Source: Pelagicoccus sp. SDUM812005
Lineage (GTDB): Bacteria; Verrucomicrobiota; Verrucomicrobiia; Opitutales; Opitutaceae
Reading direction: 5' to 3'
DNA length: 64,000 bases
Assembly (NCBI RefSeq): GCF_031127875.1
Contig: NZ_JARXIA010000012.1
Span: 1-64,000 of the forward strand
The position numbers were made by a program, and so were the translations under genes. Positions 34,850-43,759 of the stretch are shown here, one piece after another. Positions within the stretch are counted from its first letter, which is position 1. The number at the start of each line of letters is the position of its first letter. Below the pieces are notes generated by a model. The model saw only the letters and a program-made list of their open reading frames with translations. It had not been told where the DNA came from and searched no databases.

Positions 34850-35266
34850 ATGCCAACAAACATGTCCCTAGACGAGCTCGTCGCGGTCAACTCTCTGCTC
34901 ATCGAGCGAGAGACCAGCCTCGCCGACCTCAGTCACATCGAGACCACCATCTCGGACATCCTTGGCGAACCCTACCCCTTCGACGATCCCGCGGTCGAGC
35001 TGCCCTCCCGCAAGAAAGCCAAACGCGCCAAAGCCCCCAAGCAGCCCAAAGCCAAAGCCGCCCCCAAGATCCGCCGCCTCAAGGACGGCGAAACCGGCTA
35101 CCGCGTCACCCTCGTCGAAAACGGCGAACGCAAAACGCACGATCTGCTCGACTTCGCCCCCTTCCAAAAGCTCTTGGCGAAGCCCCTCCCCCACCACCGT
35201 ATCCAATCCGTGGCTACCCTAGACGACACCCTAAACGTCGCCGACACCCTCTACGAAACCCCGTAG
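34850..35266 (+). CDS. Small protein paralogous to the upstream one
   Basis: A 138-residue protein. Residues of about 14-48 (LLIERETSLADLSHIETTISDILGEPYPFDDP) match the coiled-coil block of the product of 34413-34769. A basic linker (KKAKRAKAPKQPKAKA) leads to a C-terminal segment (GETGYRVTLVENGERKTHDLLDFAPFQKLL) absent from the paralogue. It may be an oligomer-forming or nucleic-acid-binding protein. Function is unknown. The gene lies 80 bases after its paralogue. Confidence 0.65.
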   Translation: MPTNMSLDELVAVNSLLIERETSLADLSHIETTISDILGEPYPFDDPAVELPSRKKAKRAKAPKQPKAKAAPKIRRLKDGETGYRVTLVENGERKTHDLLDFAPFQKLLAKPLPHHRIQSVATLDDTLNVADTLYETP

Positions 35267-35291
35267 GAGCGACCTTTCTCGCGAACCTCAA

Positions 35292-35330
35292 CGAGCGACC
35301 CCGTAGGGCTGTCGCTCGCGACACGCCGCA
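35292..35330. repeat. Palindromic intergenic repeat
   Basis: CGAGCGAC (35292-35299) pairs with GTCGCTCG (35311-35318). The segment GTAGGGCTGTCGCTCGCGAC plus ACGCCGCA (35303-35330) belongs to the dispersed repeat family. It lies between two convergent genes and may help end transcription. Confidence 0.6.
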
Positions 35331-35361
35331 AAGCCAGATCACCCCGCAGCGCGGAGCGGTT

Positions 35362-36375
35362 TCACCCCAGCGAGGAAAGGCAAGCGCCAGCCAATCCCGC
35401 TCGCCGCGCAGCCACTACGTCCGCAAGGCCTTCCCGAAAATCGACCTGTTCGCGAAAACCGGTCAAAACCTGCCGTAGCCGCGCCGTATCCGCCCCCTTT
35501 CGCAGGGCGCCTTCCGGCTTGCTCGCGTCAAAGAAGATCCCTCGCTCCACCCCGCAAAGCTCCACCAAGAGTCCAACCAGTTCCGACATGCGAAGCTCCC
35601 GAGAGCTCCCGACATTCACGGCTTCTCCGCAAGCGTGCACTTCCGTCAAACCGAGCAGGCCTCTCACTAAATCCTTAGCGTGGATAAAGCTACGGGTCTG
35701 CTTGCCAGAACCCCAGACCTCCACAGGGCCACCATCCTCCTTCAGCACGCGCTCCAGCAAGCTGGGGATAACATGCCCACCTTTTCCGCCGAAAAGATCG
35801 CGATCGCTGTAAACGTTGAAAGGGCGGGCTATCGCTATCTTCAAGTGCGATTTCCTCGCCGCAGCGATTGCCCGATGCTCCATCTCGCGTTTCGCCAATC
35901 CGTAGCCCCGATTCGCTGCCTCCGGCTCGCCCTCCTCGATCGACAGTTCCGGCGTCGGCACGATCGCATCGTCCGGATATACGCAGGACGAACTCACGAC
36001 CAGCAGCCGCTCGACACCATTCCGTAATGAACAATCCAATACAGAATCCGCAATCTCTAGATTCTTCCGATAAAGCAGCTCATGCCGCCCCTCCTCTTCA
36101 TACAAACCTGGAGCAACTCCTGCCAGATTCATCGCCACGTCCGCCCCACTTATCAAGGTATCGACAAGCCCCCGGTCCCTGACGTCGCCTCTTACGAACT
36201 CGATCTGCCCCGCGATCCCGGACAGGTTTGCCTCCGCTCCGCTAGATAGATCATCCAACACCACCACATCCGCTCCCACCTCGACCAGAAACTCGCAAAG
36301 GTAGGAACCGATCCCGCCCGCGCCTCCAGGCACGAACACCCGCTTCCCCTCCCAAAACGACATATCGCGATCCAT
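35362..36375 (-). CDS. NAD-dependent epimerase/dehydratase
   Basis: A 337-residue extended short-chain dehydrogenase. The nucleotide motif is VPGGAGGIGSYL near residue 15. The catalytic YxxxK is YGLAKRE, with SSSCVYP upstream and RPFNVYS downstream. Sequence details (SFIHAKDLVRGLLGL, AVNVGSS) fit UDP- or GDP-sugar epimerases used in surface polysaccharide synthesis. It starts 8 bases after the stop of the secreted repeat protein on the same strand, so the two are probably co-transcribed. The sugar substrate is not evident. Confidence 0.88.
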   Translation of the reverse strand: MDRDMSFWEGKRVFVPGGAGGIGSYLCEFLVEVGADVVVLDDLSSGAEANLSGIAGQIEFVRGDVRDRGLVDTLISGADVAMNLAGVAPGLYEEEGRHELLYRKNLEIADSVLDCSLRNGVERLLVVSSSCVYPDDAIVPTPELSIEEGEPEAANRGYGLAKREMEHRAIAAARKSHLKIAIARPFNVYSDRDLFGGKGGHVIPSLLERVLKEDGGPVEVWGSGKQTRSFIHAKDLVRGLLGLTEVHACGEAVNVGSSRELRMSELVGLLVELCGVERGIFFDASKPEGALRKGADTARLRQVLTGFREQVDFREGLADVVAARRAGLAGACLSSLG

Positions 36376-36383
36376 TCGACGCC

Positions 36384-38366
36384 CTATTGCAGCTCTCCTA
36401 GAACCTTCGCCTGCAAACGTAGAAAACGCCGACCTTGTAATTCGTTTTCCAATACAACGACATCCTTTACCAACACGGAAACACGACCTCCCTGAACAGG
36501 CCCAGTTTCAACCGCGGCTGCCCCCTGCCAAACGGCGCTCGAATCCAAAGTAGCGATCGGCACCCACGATTCGGCTTCCCCTAAACTGGAAGCCTGAACG
36601 CTCAGCTCGAGCGACTGGAAAAGGTCAACCGGCAATGAAAATACGAGAGCCACTCGCCTGCCCTCCGCTTCCTCCAAGACAAGCTGCTGCGGTAGCCACT
36701 CAAAGGCGCCAGGGCCCGGAGGCGATTTCGGGTCGAGCCCAAAAACAAACTCCATCCCGTTCTCGATACCATCCCCATCGAAGTCGGCCAAAAAGGCCGT
36801 CGCTTCTACATCCGACAATTCCGATTCGGAAAAATGGCTCCCACGGAAAGCGTCGTATTCCGGACTCTGGTTCAGCACGAAATCGAAACGATAGTCGAAC
36901 CGCTTGCCGTCTTCGCCAAAGGCTGCCTCCTCGTCCGTCAAAAGCGAAATGTCGACAGACCCCGCACCCGAGACCCCAGATATTTCGAACGACAGCTCAG
37001 CAGCCGCGCCTTCGTCCAGTACCAAAGGCAACAGGCCCCCGACCTGCCGCACCGAAGCCGCGGCATCGCCGCCGAATTCGATCGATTTCAAAGTGAGCTG
37101 CGTCAAGCTGCTACCGCCTCCCAGAAACGCTGCCGTATTTCGAATCTCGATACCAAAACCGACAACCGAAACCCAAGCGCCCAAATCATTCGATCCGCGA
37201 GATCCCCACTCGCTCTGCAAACGTGGCCCTACGATCGGCGTCCCATCTACTAGCAAATTCGCTGCAGCCGCTCGCGGAGCGACCGCCCCCTCATCGCTCC
37301 AAGTTCCTTCCGGAATTTCAATCGCCTCCGTCGCGCCCTCACGATCGACATAGGTGCCCGCCGGAGCCAAGGTCGGCGCGCTCGCTCCCGCTTCCGCCAC
37401 AAAACTGCCCTTGGGGGATATCGTCTGAGCGGACGCGCCAGCGATAGCTACGAAATAGCCCGGCGAAGCGATAGTTGCCGCTGAGGCGCCTGTAGTAGGA
37501 ACATAACTACCGGCTGGAGCTAGAATCGCGGCGCTCGCTGAGGACGCGCCGGGCTCCGCTATGAATGTTCCCACCTCGGCCGCGACGGAATCCGACAGGG
37601 AACTCGCTCCGCTAGCTGGTATGTATCGCCCAGGAGGAGAAAGCGTCTGCCCCGTGGATTCAAATGCTTCAACATAATGGCCGGGCGACGCCAAGGTCGG
37701 ACTCGTGGCGCCCTCCACTGCAACAAAGCTGCCGGGCTCCGCTGAGACCGCTGCCGTCGCTCCCGTCTCGGAAACATACCGCCCTGGCGGAGCAAGCGTC
37801 GCTCGAGACGCTCCCTCAGTCGCCACGAAACTACCCAAAGGAGCCACAAGAGCCGCGCTCGCCGCAGACGCCCCCTCTACTGGAATATACTTTCCCACTG
37901 GAGCTAAAATCGCTGCAGACAACGAACTCGCGCCCTCGATCGGGATGTAGCTGCCCGCTGGAGCAGGCGTTTGATAGGACGCCCCTTCGCTATCCACGTA
38001 GTAGCCGGGAGAAGCCAACTGAGCGCTGGTAGCCCCCTCGATCGGAATGTAGCTGCCTAAGGGAGCTGGCGTCGGCGCGCTTGCTCCTTCCGTAGCTACA
38101 TAGGTTCCCACCGGAGCAAGCTGCGCCGCTGAGGCGCCGTAGACTTCCACGTAGGTGCCCGGGGACGCTGGAGTCTGCTTGGTCGCTCCCGGAGTATCCA
38201 CGTAATGGCCGGGCTCCGCCTCGATGCAATTGATCCCATCCAAAGTATAGGTCCCCGGCGCGCAGTCCACCGCGCTCAGGAAAGGAACGGCGACACCGAT
38301 TCCGCCGTATGCTAAGATCTGTGTGAGGGCGGAAAAACTTCGGACAGCGAGCATATGCGTTTTCAT
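36384..38366 (-). CDS. Secreted 17-residue-repeat protein
   Basis: A 660-residue exported protein. The N-terminus is a signal peptide (FSALTQILAYGGIGVAVPFLSA). From residue 35 to about 345 it consists of about 18 repeats of 17 residues, some of 20, with the pattern PG-x-(Y/F)-V-x-x-x-GA-(S/T)-x-x-x-x-A-(P/S). The first unit (CAPGTYTLDGINCIEAEPG) recalls GCC2/GCC3 cysteine repeats, but the later units have lost their cysteines. A beta-rich C-terminal region follows, with DFDGDGIENGMEFVFG, a calcium-binding thrombospondin-type loop common in Verrucomicrobia. It probably forms a surface fibre or adhesin. The sorting signal is unclear. Confidence 0.8.
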   Translation of the reverse strand: MKTHMLAVRSFSALTQILAYGGIGVAVPFLSAVDCAPGTYTLDGINCIEAEPGHYVDTPGATKQTPASPGTYVEVYGASAAQLAPVGTYVATEGASAPTPAPLGSYIPIEGATSAQLASPGYYVDSEGASYQTPAPAGSYIPIEGASSLSAAILAPVGKYIPVEGASAASAALVAPLGSFVATEGASRATLAPPGRYVSETGATAAVSAEPGSFVAVEGATSPTLASPGHYVEAFESTGQTLSPPGRYIPASGASSLSDSVAAEVGTFIAEPGASSASAAILAPAGSYVPTTGASAATIASPGYFVAIAGASAQTISPKGSFVAEAGASAPTLAPAGTYVDREGATEAIEIPEGTWSDEGAVAPRAAAANLLVDGTPIVGPRLQSEWGSRGSNDLGAWVSVVGFGIEIRNTAAFLGGGSSLTQLTLKSIEFGGDAAASVRQVGGLLPLVLDEGAAAELSFEISGVSGAGSVDISLLTDEEAAFGEDGKRFDYRFDFVLNQSPEYDAFRGSHFSESELSDVEATAFLADFDGDGIENGMEFVFGLDPKSPPGPGAFEWLPQQLVLEEAEGRRVALVFSLPVDLFQSLELSVQASSLGEAESWVPIATLDSSAVWQGAAAVETGPVQGGRVSVLVKDVVVLENELQGRRFLRLQAKVLGELQ

Positions 38367-38468
38367 TTAGGAGCTTTGTAAACCCTGGGGCGAGATTAAA
38401 CCTTGCCCGCTCCTCAGGAGCCTGAGTTCTTGTTCCCAATCACTATCGCCCGCAGCAAACCGTTCCTG

Positions 38469-39179
38469 ATGCCAAACCCAAAGATTTCTGTCGTCGTGCC
38501 CGCCTTCAACGAGGAAAAATCGATAGCAGCCTGTCTCCAGGAACTCACGACAACCCTACCCGCAGATACCGAATTCCTCGTGGTGGACGGCGGAAGCGAC
38601 CAAACCGCCCCTATCGTTCGCCAAGCCGAAGCGAAAGATTCTCGCATTCGCTACTGCAAAAACGTCGGCGATCGCGGCAAAGGCCACGCCATCCGCACCG
38701 GTATCGCCCTCGCTCGCGGCGACATCATCGCCTTCTTCGACGCCGACCTACAATTCTTCTCGCACGACCTTCTCAAGCTCGCCGAATTTCTGCTCGAAGG
38801 CCATGCGGACGTCGCCATCGGCTCGCGATTTCATCCGGAAAGCCCCAAGGACGTAAAAGCCAGTCTCGTCCGCAACTGCGGAAACTGGCTCGTCAGCGCC
38901 TACCTCTCCCTTCTCTACGGTCAACGCGTCACCGACGCTCTCGCCGGAGTCAAAGCCCTCACCCGCGAAGCGGCTGGTCGCATCGACCTGCAAAGCGACA
39001 GTTTTGAGTACGAGGTAGAAATCATAGCCAAGTCCCTTCGCCACAAACTCCACCTTAGCGAGCTCACCATTGGCACCCGGAACCGTGCCGCGGGAAACAG
39101 CAAAGTCTCCGTGTTCCAAGTCGGCGCCCGTATCCTTTTCGCAATCACACGCTTCCGATTCGAGAGAGCGAACCCGTGA
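38469..39179 (+). CDS. Family 2 glycosyltransferase
   Basis: A 236-residue GT-A glycosyltransferase. The ATG at 38469 (MPNPKISVVVPAFNEEKSIAACL) is chosen. A start 66 bases upstream would add a tail unlike the family. Motifs are VVVPAFNEE, VVDGGSDQT, GDRGKGHAIRTGI and FFDADLQF (DxD, metal and nucleotide sugar). It resembles dolichol/undecaprenyl-phosphate sugar transferases, though without C-terminal membrane helices. The stop overlaps the start of the next gene (GTGA), so it is translationally coupled to the TPR membrane protein. Confidence 0.92.
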   Translation: MPNPKISVVVPAFNEEKSIAACLQELTTTLPADTEFLVVDGGSDQTAPIVRQAEAKDSRIRYCKNVGDRGKGHAIRTGIALARGDIIAFFDADLQFFSHDLLKLAEFLLEGHADVAIGSRFHPESPKDVKASLVRNCGNWLVSAYLSLLYGQRVTDALAGVKALTREAAGRIDLQSDSFEYEVEIIAKSLRHKLHLSELTIGTRNRAAGNSKVSVFQVGARILFAITRFRFERANP

Positions 39180-41275
39180 AAGCCAAGCACGTCATCCCCC
39201 TCTCTCTTTTCCTTCTCACCGCGGGACTCTACCTCCGCAGCGTCACCTTCGACTTCGTAAACTACGACGACAACCACTACTTCTACGACAACAGCCACGT
39301 CACCGGAGGCCTAAGTTGGCAAAACGTAAAGTGGGCCTTCGAAATCCATGGCCCCAGCATGTGGATCCCCGCCACCTGGCTTTCCCACCAAGCCAGCGTC
39401 TCCCTCTTCGGAGCCGCCCCCGGCCCCCACCATCTCGTCAACCTCCTCCTGCACGCCGCCAACGCGGCTCTTGTATCGATTTTCCTAGCACGAATGATCG
39501 CCAGCTGGAAACCAGCCGCATTTGCAGCCGCTTGCTTCGCCTTCCACCCCATCCATGTCGAATCCGTCGCCTGGATTACCGAGCGAAAAGACGTGCTAGC
39601 GCTTTTCTTCTCGCTCTCCTCCCTCCTCGCCTATCTCCGCTACCAACAGCGAAGAGAACCGCTAGACTTCGTATTCGTTCTTTCCCTACACGCTCTCGCA
39701 GTGATGGCCAAACCGCTCGCCGTCACCCTTCCCTGCGTAATGCTTCTGCTCGATTTCCTAGCAAGACCAAGCCCCACCCCAAAAACGACTCCTAGCCGCC
39801 TCCTCGCGGAGAAGATCCCCCTGTTCGCCGTCTCCTTCTTTGCTTCCTACATGACCATCCTCTGCCAACGCTCCATCAACGCGATTGGCTCTCTAGACAG
39901 CTTCCCCTTGAGCGTTCGGCTCGCCAATGCAGCCCTCGCCTACGCGAGCTACCTGAAACAATTTTTCTTCCCCAGCCGGCTCGTTCCCTTCTACCCCTAC
40001 CAACACGAGAGCTCGCTCGCAGCTCTCCTCCTCTCCCTCGCCCTTCTCCTAGCCTTCACCCTTGGCTGCCTCTGGGCTTTCCGGCGCCAGCGTCCCACCT
40101 ACCTACTCGGCTGGCTCTGGTATCTCGGCACCCTCGTACCCATGATCGGCATTGTTCAAGCGGGATCCCAAGCCATGGCGAACCGCTACGCCTACCTCCC
40201 TTTCATCGGACTATACCTGATTCTCGCCTACCTCTTCCAGCAGCTGATCCAACGCTTTCCCTGCCACAGCCGAACGGTTCTCGTAGCCTCCCTCCTTCCT
40301 ATCCTGCTCCTAGCAAGCGCCACGTATCGCCAGATAGGATACTGGAAAAACAGTCAATCCCTCTTCACTCACACTCTTGCAGTCAATCCCCAGAACTACC
40401 TCGCGCACAACAACCTCGGGATCGTACTCAAAAACCAAGGACAATCCGAAGCCGCTCGCCACCGCTTCGAAGCTGCCCTCGCCATCCACCCCACTTACAC
40501 CGAATCGATCAACAACCTCGGCCTGCTCGAAGCCGAAGCCGGCGATTTTCCAGCCGCCCAAGCCTATTTCGAAAACGTCCTGCACCTTGTCCCGCATCAT
40601 CCTACCGCCACCCATAACCTCGCAAAAATTGCCTTCGAGCACGGCCAAACAGCCGAAGCGGAAGCTGGCTTCCGCACCGCAATCGAGGAAGATCCCGATT
40701 TCTCCGAAGCCCACTACGAGCTCGGGTACCTGCTCCTAGCAACCCAACGTCCCCCCGAAGCTGCCGCCTCTTTCAAGCGTGCCCTGGAACTCGCCCCCCG
40801 TCGCCCCAACGCCTGGATCAACTACGCCATCTCCCTCAGCTCCCTAGGACAATTCGCCGCGGCGAAAGCCGTCTACCGAGAGACGCTCGAGCGCTTCCCC
40901 GACAACATCCTCGCAACCCGCAATTACGCCCTGCTCCTCCTTCAAACGGAAGAGCCCTCCCAAGCCGACCTCGTATTGGAAAAGTTCCTACACCGAAACC
41001 CAGAGAACCATGAACTCCACAATTTCTGGGCCACCAGCCTTCGCGAACGGGGACATCTCGAAAAAGCCATAAGCCAATTCGAAATACTTGCAGAACGCGA
41101 ACCGGGCAACGCCCAAACCCACCATAACCTAGGCATCCTCTACGGTCGACTCGGAGACCACGCCGCAGCCCTCTTCGAATTCGAGAAAGCCCTCGCGATC
41201 AACCCCCGACACCCCGCCTTCCTCCGCAACAAAGCAAGTGCCGAAGCGATGCTTATCAAAAACGGCGAGCTCTAA
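39176..41275 (+). CDS. Multi-spanning membrane protein with C-terminal TPR repeats
   Basis: A 699-residue protein starting at a GTG that overlaps the upstream stop. Residues 1-400 have about ten membrane helices. They carry a conserved N-terminal loop (FVNYDDNHYFYDNSHV), FHPIHVESVAWITERKDVLALFF and MIGIVQAGSQAMANRYAYLPFIGLYL, as in TMTC-like O-mannosyltransferase-type proteins. Residues 405-690 are eight or so TPR repeats (HNNLGIVLKNQGQSEAARHRFEAAL). Such proteins transfer lipid-linked sugars to exported proteins. Coupling to a GT2 gene supports a glycosylation role, with the GT2 making the donor. This is inference. Confidence 0.82.
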   Translation: MKAKHVIPLSLFLLTAGLYLRSVTFDFVNYDDNHYFYDNSHVTGGLSWQNVKWAFEIHGPSMWIPATWLSHQASVSLFGAAPGPHHLVNLLLHAANAALVSIFLARMIASWKPAAFAAACFAFHPIHVESVAWITERKDVLALFFSLSSLLAYLRYQQRREPLDFVFVLSLHALAVMAKPLAVTLPCVMLLLDFLARPSPTPKTTPSRLLAEKIPLFAVSFFASYMTILCQRSINAIGSLDSFPLSVRLANAALAYASYLKQFFFPSRLVPFYPYQHESSLAALLLSLALLLAFTLGCLWAFRRQRPTYLLGWLWYLGTLVPMIGIVQAGSQAMANRYAYLPFIGLYLILAYLFQQLIQRFPCHSRTVLVASLLPILLLASATYRQIGYWKNSQSLFTHTLAVNPQNYLAHNNLGIVLKNQGQSEAARHRFEAALAIHPTYTESINNLGLLEAEAGDFPAAQAYFENVLHLVPHHPTATHNLAKIAFEHGQTAEAEAGFRTAIEEDPDFSEAHYELGYLLLATQRPPEAAASFKRALELAPRRPNAWINYAISLSSLGQFAAAKAVYRETLERFPDNILATRNYALLLLQTEEPSQADLVLEKFLHRNPENHELHNFWATSLRERGHLEKAISQFEILAEREPGNAQTHHNLGILYGRLGDHAAALFEFEKALAINPRHPAFLRNKASAEAMLIKNGEL

Positions 41276-41350
41276 GTTTCACCTTCTTCCCCTCGCCGCC
41301 CCCTCCCTTTTCGATTGCCTCTCAAGCTCCGCGCATCGACCTTCTCAGCG

Positions 41351-42334
41351 ATGCACATCCGCCCCACTTCCAACCCTCGTCGAGGCGGAATCGCCCTCGT
41401 CCTCCTAGCCCTCGTCATCCTCCTCTCCGTCGGAGGCCTCGGCTACTACTACTTCAACGCGAATGCCCAGGAACGCTACGCGAGCGAAACCGTCCAGCTC
41501 GCCAAAGCCACCTCGCAAGCGATCTATCGACTCAACGAACGTTCGCCCCGCGGCGATCTCGACAAGATCCACGCCCAAATCGCCCGCTACCAAGCCCGCA
41601 ACGACGCCGACCCCAAGCTGATCGAAACCTGGACCCAGCAAAGTAAAGCCATCGAGGAGAGCCTCGCCAAACGCGACGCCCAAGCCGCCCAGATGCAAAC
41701 ACGGGCTAGCGAGTTCGACCTCAACAGCAGCCTCGCCGAACTCGAAGCCTTCGACGCGGAACTAAAGGCCTTCGTCAAAGACCTGGACCAGGACACCCGC
41801 AACCGCCTCCTCGTCGCCTGGTCCCAGCGGAAAAACCAAATCCTCGCGGACATGCAAAGCGTATCCGCCACCATCATCGCCAAAACCTTCCCCTCCGGAG
41901 CCAAGACGTACCTAGATGGTGAATACATCGGCCTCTCCTCCCTCGGCATCCAAAACGTCCGCAAAGGCAAGCACCTCCTCACCTTCGAAAAGGACGGCTA
42001 CCTGCCCGCAGAACTCGAAATCCTCGTCGAAAACAGCGGAACCATCGAGCCGCCCCGCACCGATCTCCAGCTCGCGGTCCGCCCCATCCAAGTCACGGTC
42101 ATCGGAGGAAAGAAAAGAGCCAAGATCTCCGTCTCGCTCGAAAAAACCGCCGACGACAACGACGACATCATTCTCTACATCGACGAACAGGAAGGCCGCG
42201 AAGCGCGATTCGACCAAGCCCCGCTAGGCCGCCTTCGCCTCTCCGTCACCGCCGACTTCCGCCTCGCCGCGGAGCGCGTCATCGAAAACCGGGACGGCCT
42301 CGAAACTCCCATCGTCGTTGACCTCGACCAATAG
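41351..42334 (+). CDS. Membrane-anchored PEGA-domain protein
   Basis: A 327-residue protein. The ATG at 41351 (MHIRPTSNPRRGG) is chosen over a TTG 36 bases upstream. One N-terminal membrane helix (IALVLLALVILLSVGGLGYYYF) is followed by a long charged coiled coil (about 30-165). A PEGA domain comes next (TFPSGAKTYLDGEYIGLSSLGIQNVRKGKHLLTFEKDGYLPAE), then a second beta domain. PEGA domains are beta-rich modules in bacterial surface and envelope proteins. It comes just before the VWA/two-component cluster and could belong to it. Confidence 0.78.
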   Translation: MHIRPTSNPRRGGIALVLLALVILLSVGGLGYYYFNANAQERYASETVQLAKATSQAIYRLNERSPRGDLDKIHAQIARYQARNDADPKLIETWTQQSKAIEESLAKRDAQAAQMQTRASEFDLNSSLAELEAFDAELKAFVKDLDQDTRNRLLVAWSQRKNQILADMQSVSATIIAKTFPSGAKTYLDGEYIGLSSLGIQNVRKGKHLLTFEKDGYLPAELEILVENSGTIEPPRTDLQLAVRPIQVTVIGGKKRAKISVSLEKTADDNDDIILYIDEQEGREARFDQAPLGRLRLSVTADFRLAAERVIENRDGLETPIVVDLDQ

Positions 42335-42361
42335 CCGCCCCTCCCCTACCGCACACAAATT

Positions 42362-42379
42362 CGTGACAAAGTTTTACAG
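42362..42379. promoter_or_regulatory. Pho-box-like site upstream of the first VWA gene
   Basis: CGTGACAAAGTTTTACAG, 42 bases before the ATG at 42422. It resembles the reverse complement of the Pho box (two TGACA/TACA-type halves about 11 bases apart) and the boxes at 45994 and 47701. A -10-like TAAAAT follows at 42410-42415. Confidence 0.5.
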
Positions 42380-42421
42380 ATCGATGACCCTTTCCCTTTC
42401 GAGATCTGCTAAAATCGCCCC

Positions 42422-43759
42422 ATGCCCTCGGTCACGAGATTCCTAGCCGCCTCCCTTTTCGCCGCCCTCTGCCTCAGCGGCGCGGCGGCCCCACGCCTCG
42501 AACTAGCCCTCGACCGCGAATTCTACATCGAAGGCCAGCAAAACAATCTCTACCTCAAAACCACCGTGCATACGGGGGACCTCCCCAGCGAATCGAGCTC
42601 CCCCGCCTCCAACATCGTCTTCCTCGTCGACCGCTCCGGATCCATGGAAGGCGAAAAGCTGGCCGCCCTCAAAACCAGCCTCCAAGGCGCCCTTGCGAAC
42701 TTCTCATCGCACGACCGCATCGCCCTCGTGGCCTTCGGCTCCAGCGTCGAAACCCTCATCCCGCCCACCCAACTCGACCAGCTGAGCAACGCCTCCGCCA
42801 AAATCGCCAACCTCACCACCGACGGCGGCTCCGCCCTCTTCGACGGCCTCAGCCGCGCCCGTGAAGAAATTCTCAAGAACGCCGCCGACCACCCATCAAA
42901 CCGGATCTTCCTCATCTGCGACGGCCCGCCCAACAAAGGCCCCCTCGATCCCGAACAATTCGCCACCCTCGCTGCTTCGATCGCCCGCCAAAGCATCGCC
43001 ATCACCAGCTTCGGGCTCGGCTCGGACGCCCCCCTGGAGCTGCTCGACCAAATATCCTCTCCCAGCAACTCCCCCACCCGCACCATCCCAGAGCCAAGCC
43101 AGCTCGCCGCAGCCATGGCCGCCGAGCTCCAGCCCCTCAATCCACCGATCGGGAAAAACGCGGTCCTGGAGATCGACTTCCACCGCGCCCTCGACATCGA
43201 AGAAAGCATCGGCCGCGAAGCCGAGATCGGTTCGCGACGCGTCACCTTCCACCTCGGCTCCCTCCTCGCCAACCAAGAAATCACCACCGTCGTACAGGCC
43301 ACCCTCAACGCCTCCGCAACCTTCTTCAATTCCAACCGCCTCGCCAGCGCCTCGCTGAGCTACCAGCCAACCGACCTCCCCGACGCCGCCCCCCGACGCA
43401 TCGAAGCCGAAATCGGCGCCCGCTTCGTCCAGGGCTCCAGCCATTCCTTCGACTCCATTCAACCACACGTCTACCAAACCGTCTGCGAATACGAAACCTC
43501 GGACATAATACGCGAATCGCTCGCCGCCCACCAAGAAGGCAAAAGCAAGAAAGCCCTGCGCGACTTGAAGCGACTCGCCCGCAACATTCGCAGCATCGCC
43601 CAAGATATCCCCGAGCTCCAAGCCCAAGCCTCGCTCGAACAAATCAACCAAACCATCGACGCCATCGAACAAGCGAACGAGTCCACCATCGAAACCAGAG
43701 CCCTCATCAAAACACTCTTCCCCAACCCCTCTCCGCAAGCCGACGACGACGCCCCGTGA
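42422..43759 (+). CDS. Secreted von Willebrand factor A domain protein
   Basis: A 445-residue exported protein with a signal peptide (FLAASLFAALCLSGAAA). The VWA domain from about residue 62 has a complete metal site: DRSGSM (D70, S72, S74), a TTDGG threonine and a downstream CDGPP loop. A beta-rich domain and a C-terminal helical part (LAAHQEGKSKKALRDLKRL) follow. It overlaps the sensor kinase gene (GTGA), which suggests the kinase senses a signal linked to this protein. A Pho-box-like site lies upstream. Function is unknown, and protein-protein adhesion or stress sensing is plausible. Confidence 0.85.
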   Translation: MPSVTRFLAASLFAALCLSGAAAPRLELALDREFYIEGQQNNLYLKTTVHTGDLPSESSSPASNIVFLVDRSGSMEGEKLAALKTSLQGALANFSSHDRIALVAFGSSVETLIPPTQLDQLSNASAKIANLTTDGGSALFDGLSRAREEILKNAADHPSNRIFLICDGPPNKGPLDPEQFATLAASIARQSIAITSFGLGSDAPLELLDQISSPSNSPTRTIPEPSQLAAAMAAELQPLNPPIGKNAVLEIDFHRALDIEESIGREAEIGSRRVTFHLGSLLANQEITTVVQATLNASATFFNSNRLASASLSYQPTDLPDAAPRRIEAEIGARFVQGSSHSFDSIQPHVYQTVCEYETSDIIRESLAAHQEGKSKKALRDLKRLARNIRSIAQDIPELQAQASLEQINQTIDAIEQANESTIETRALIKTLFPNPSPQADDDAP

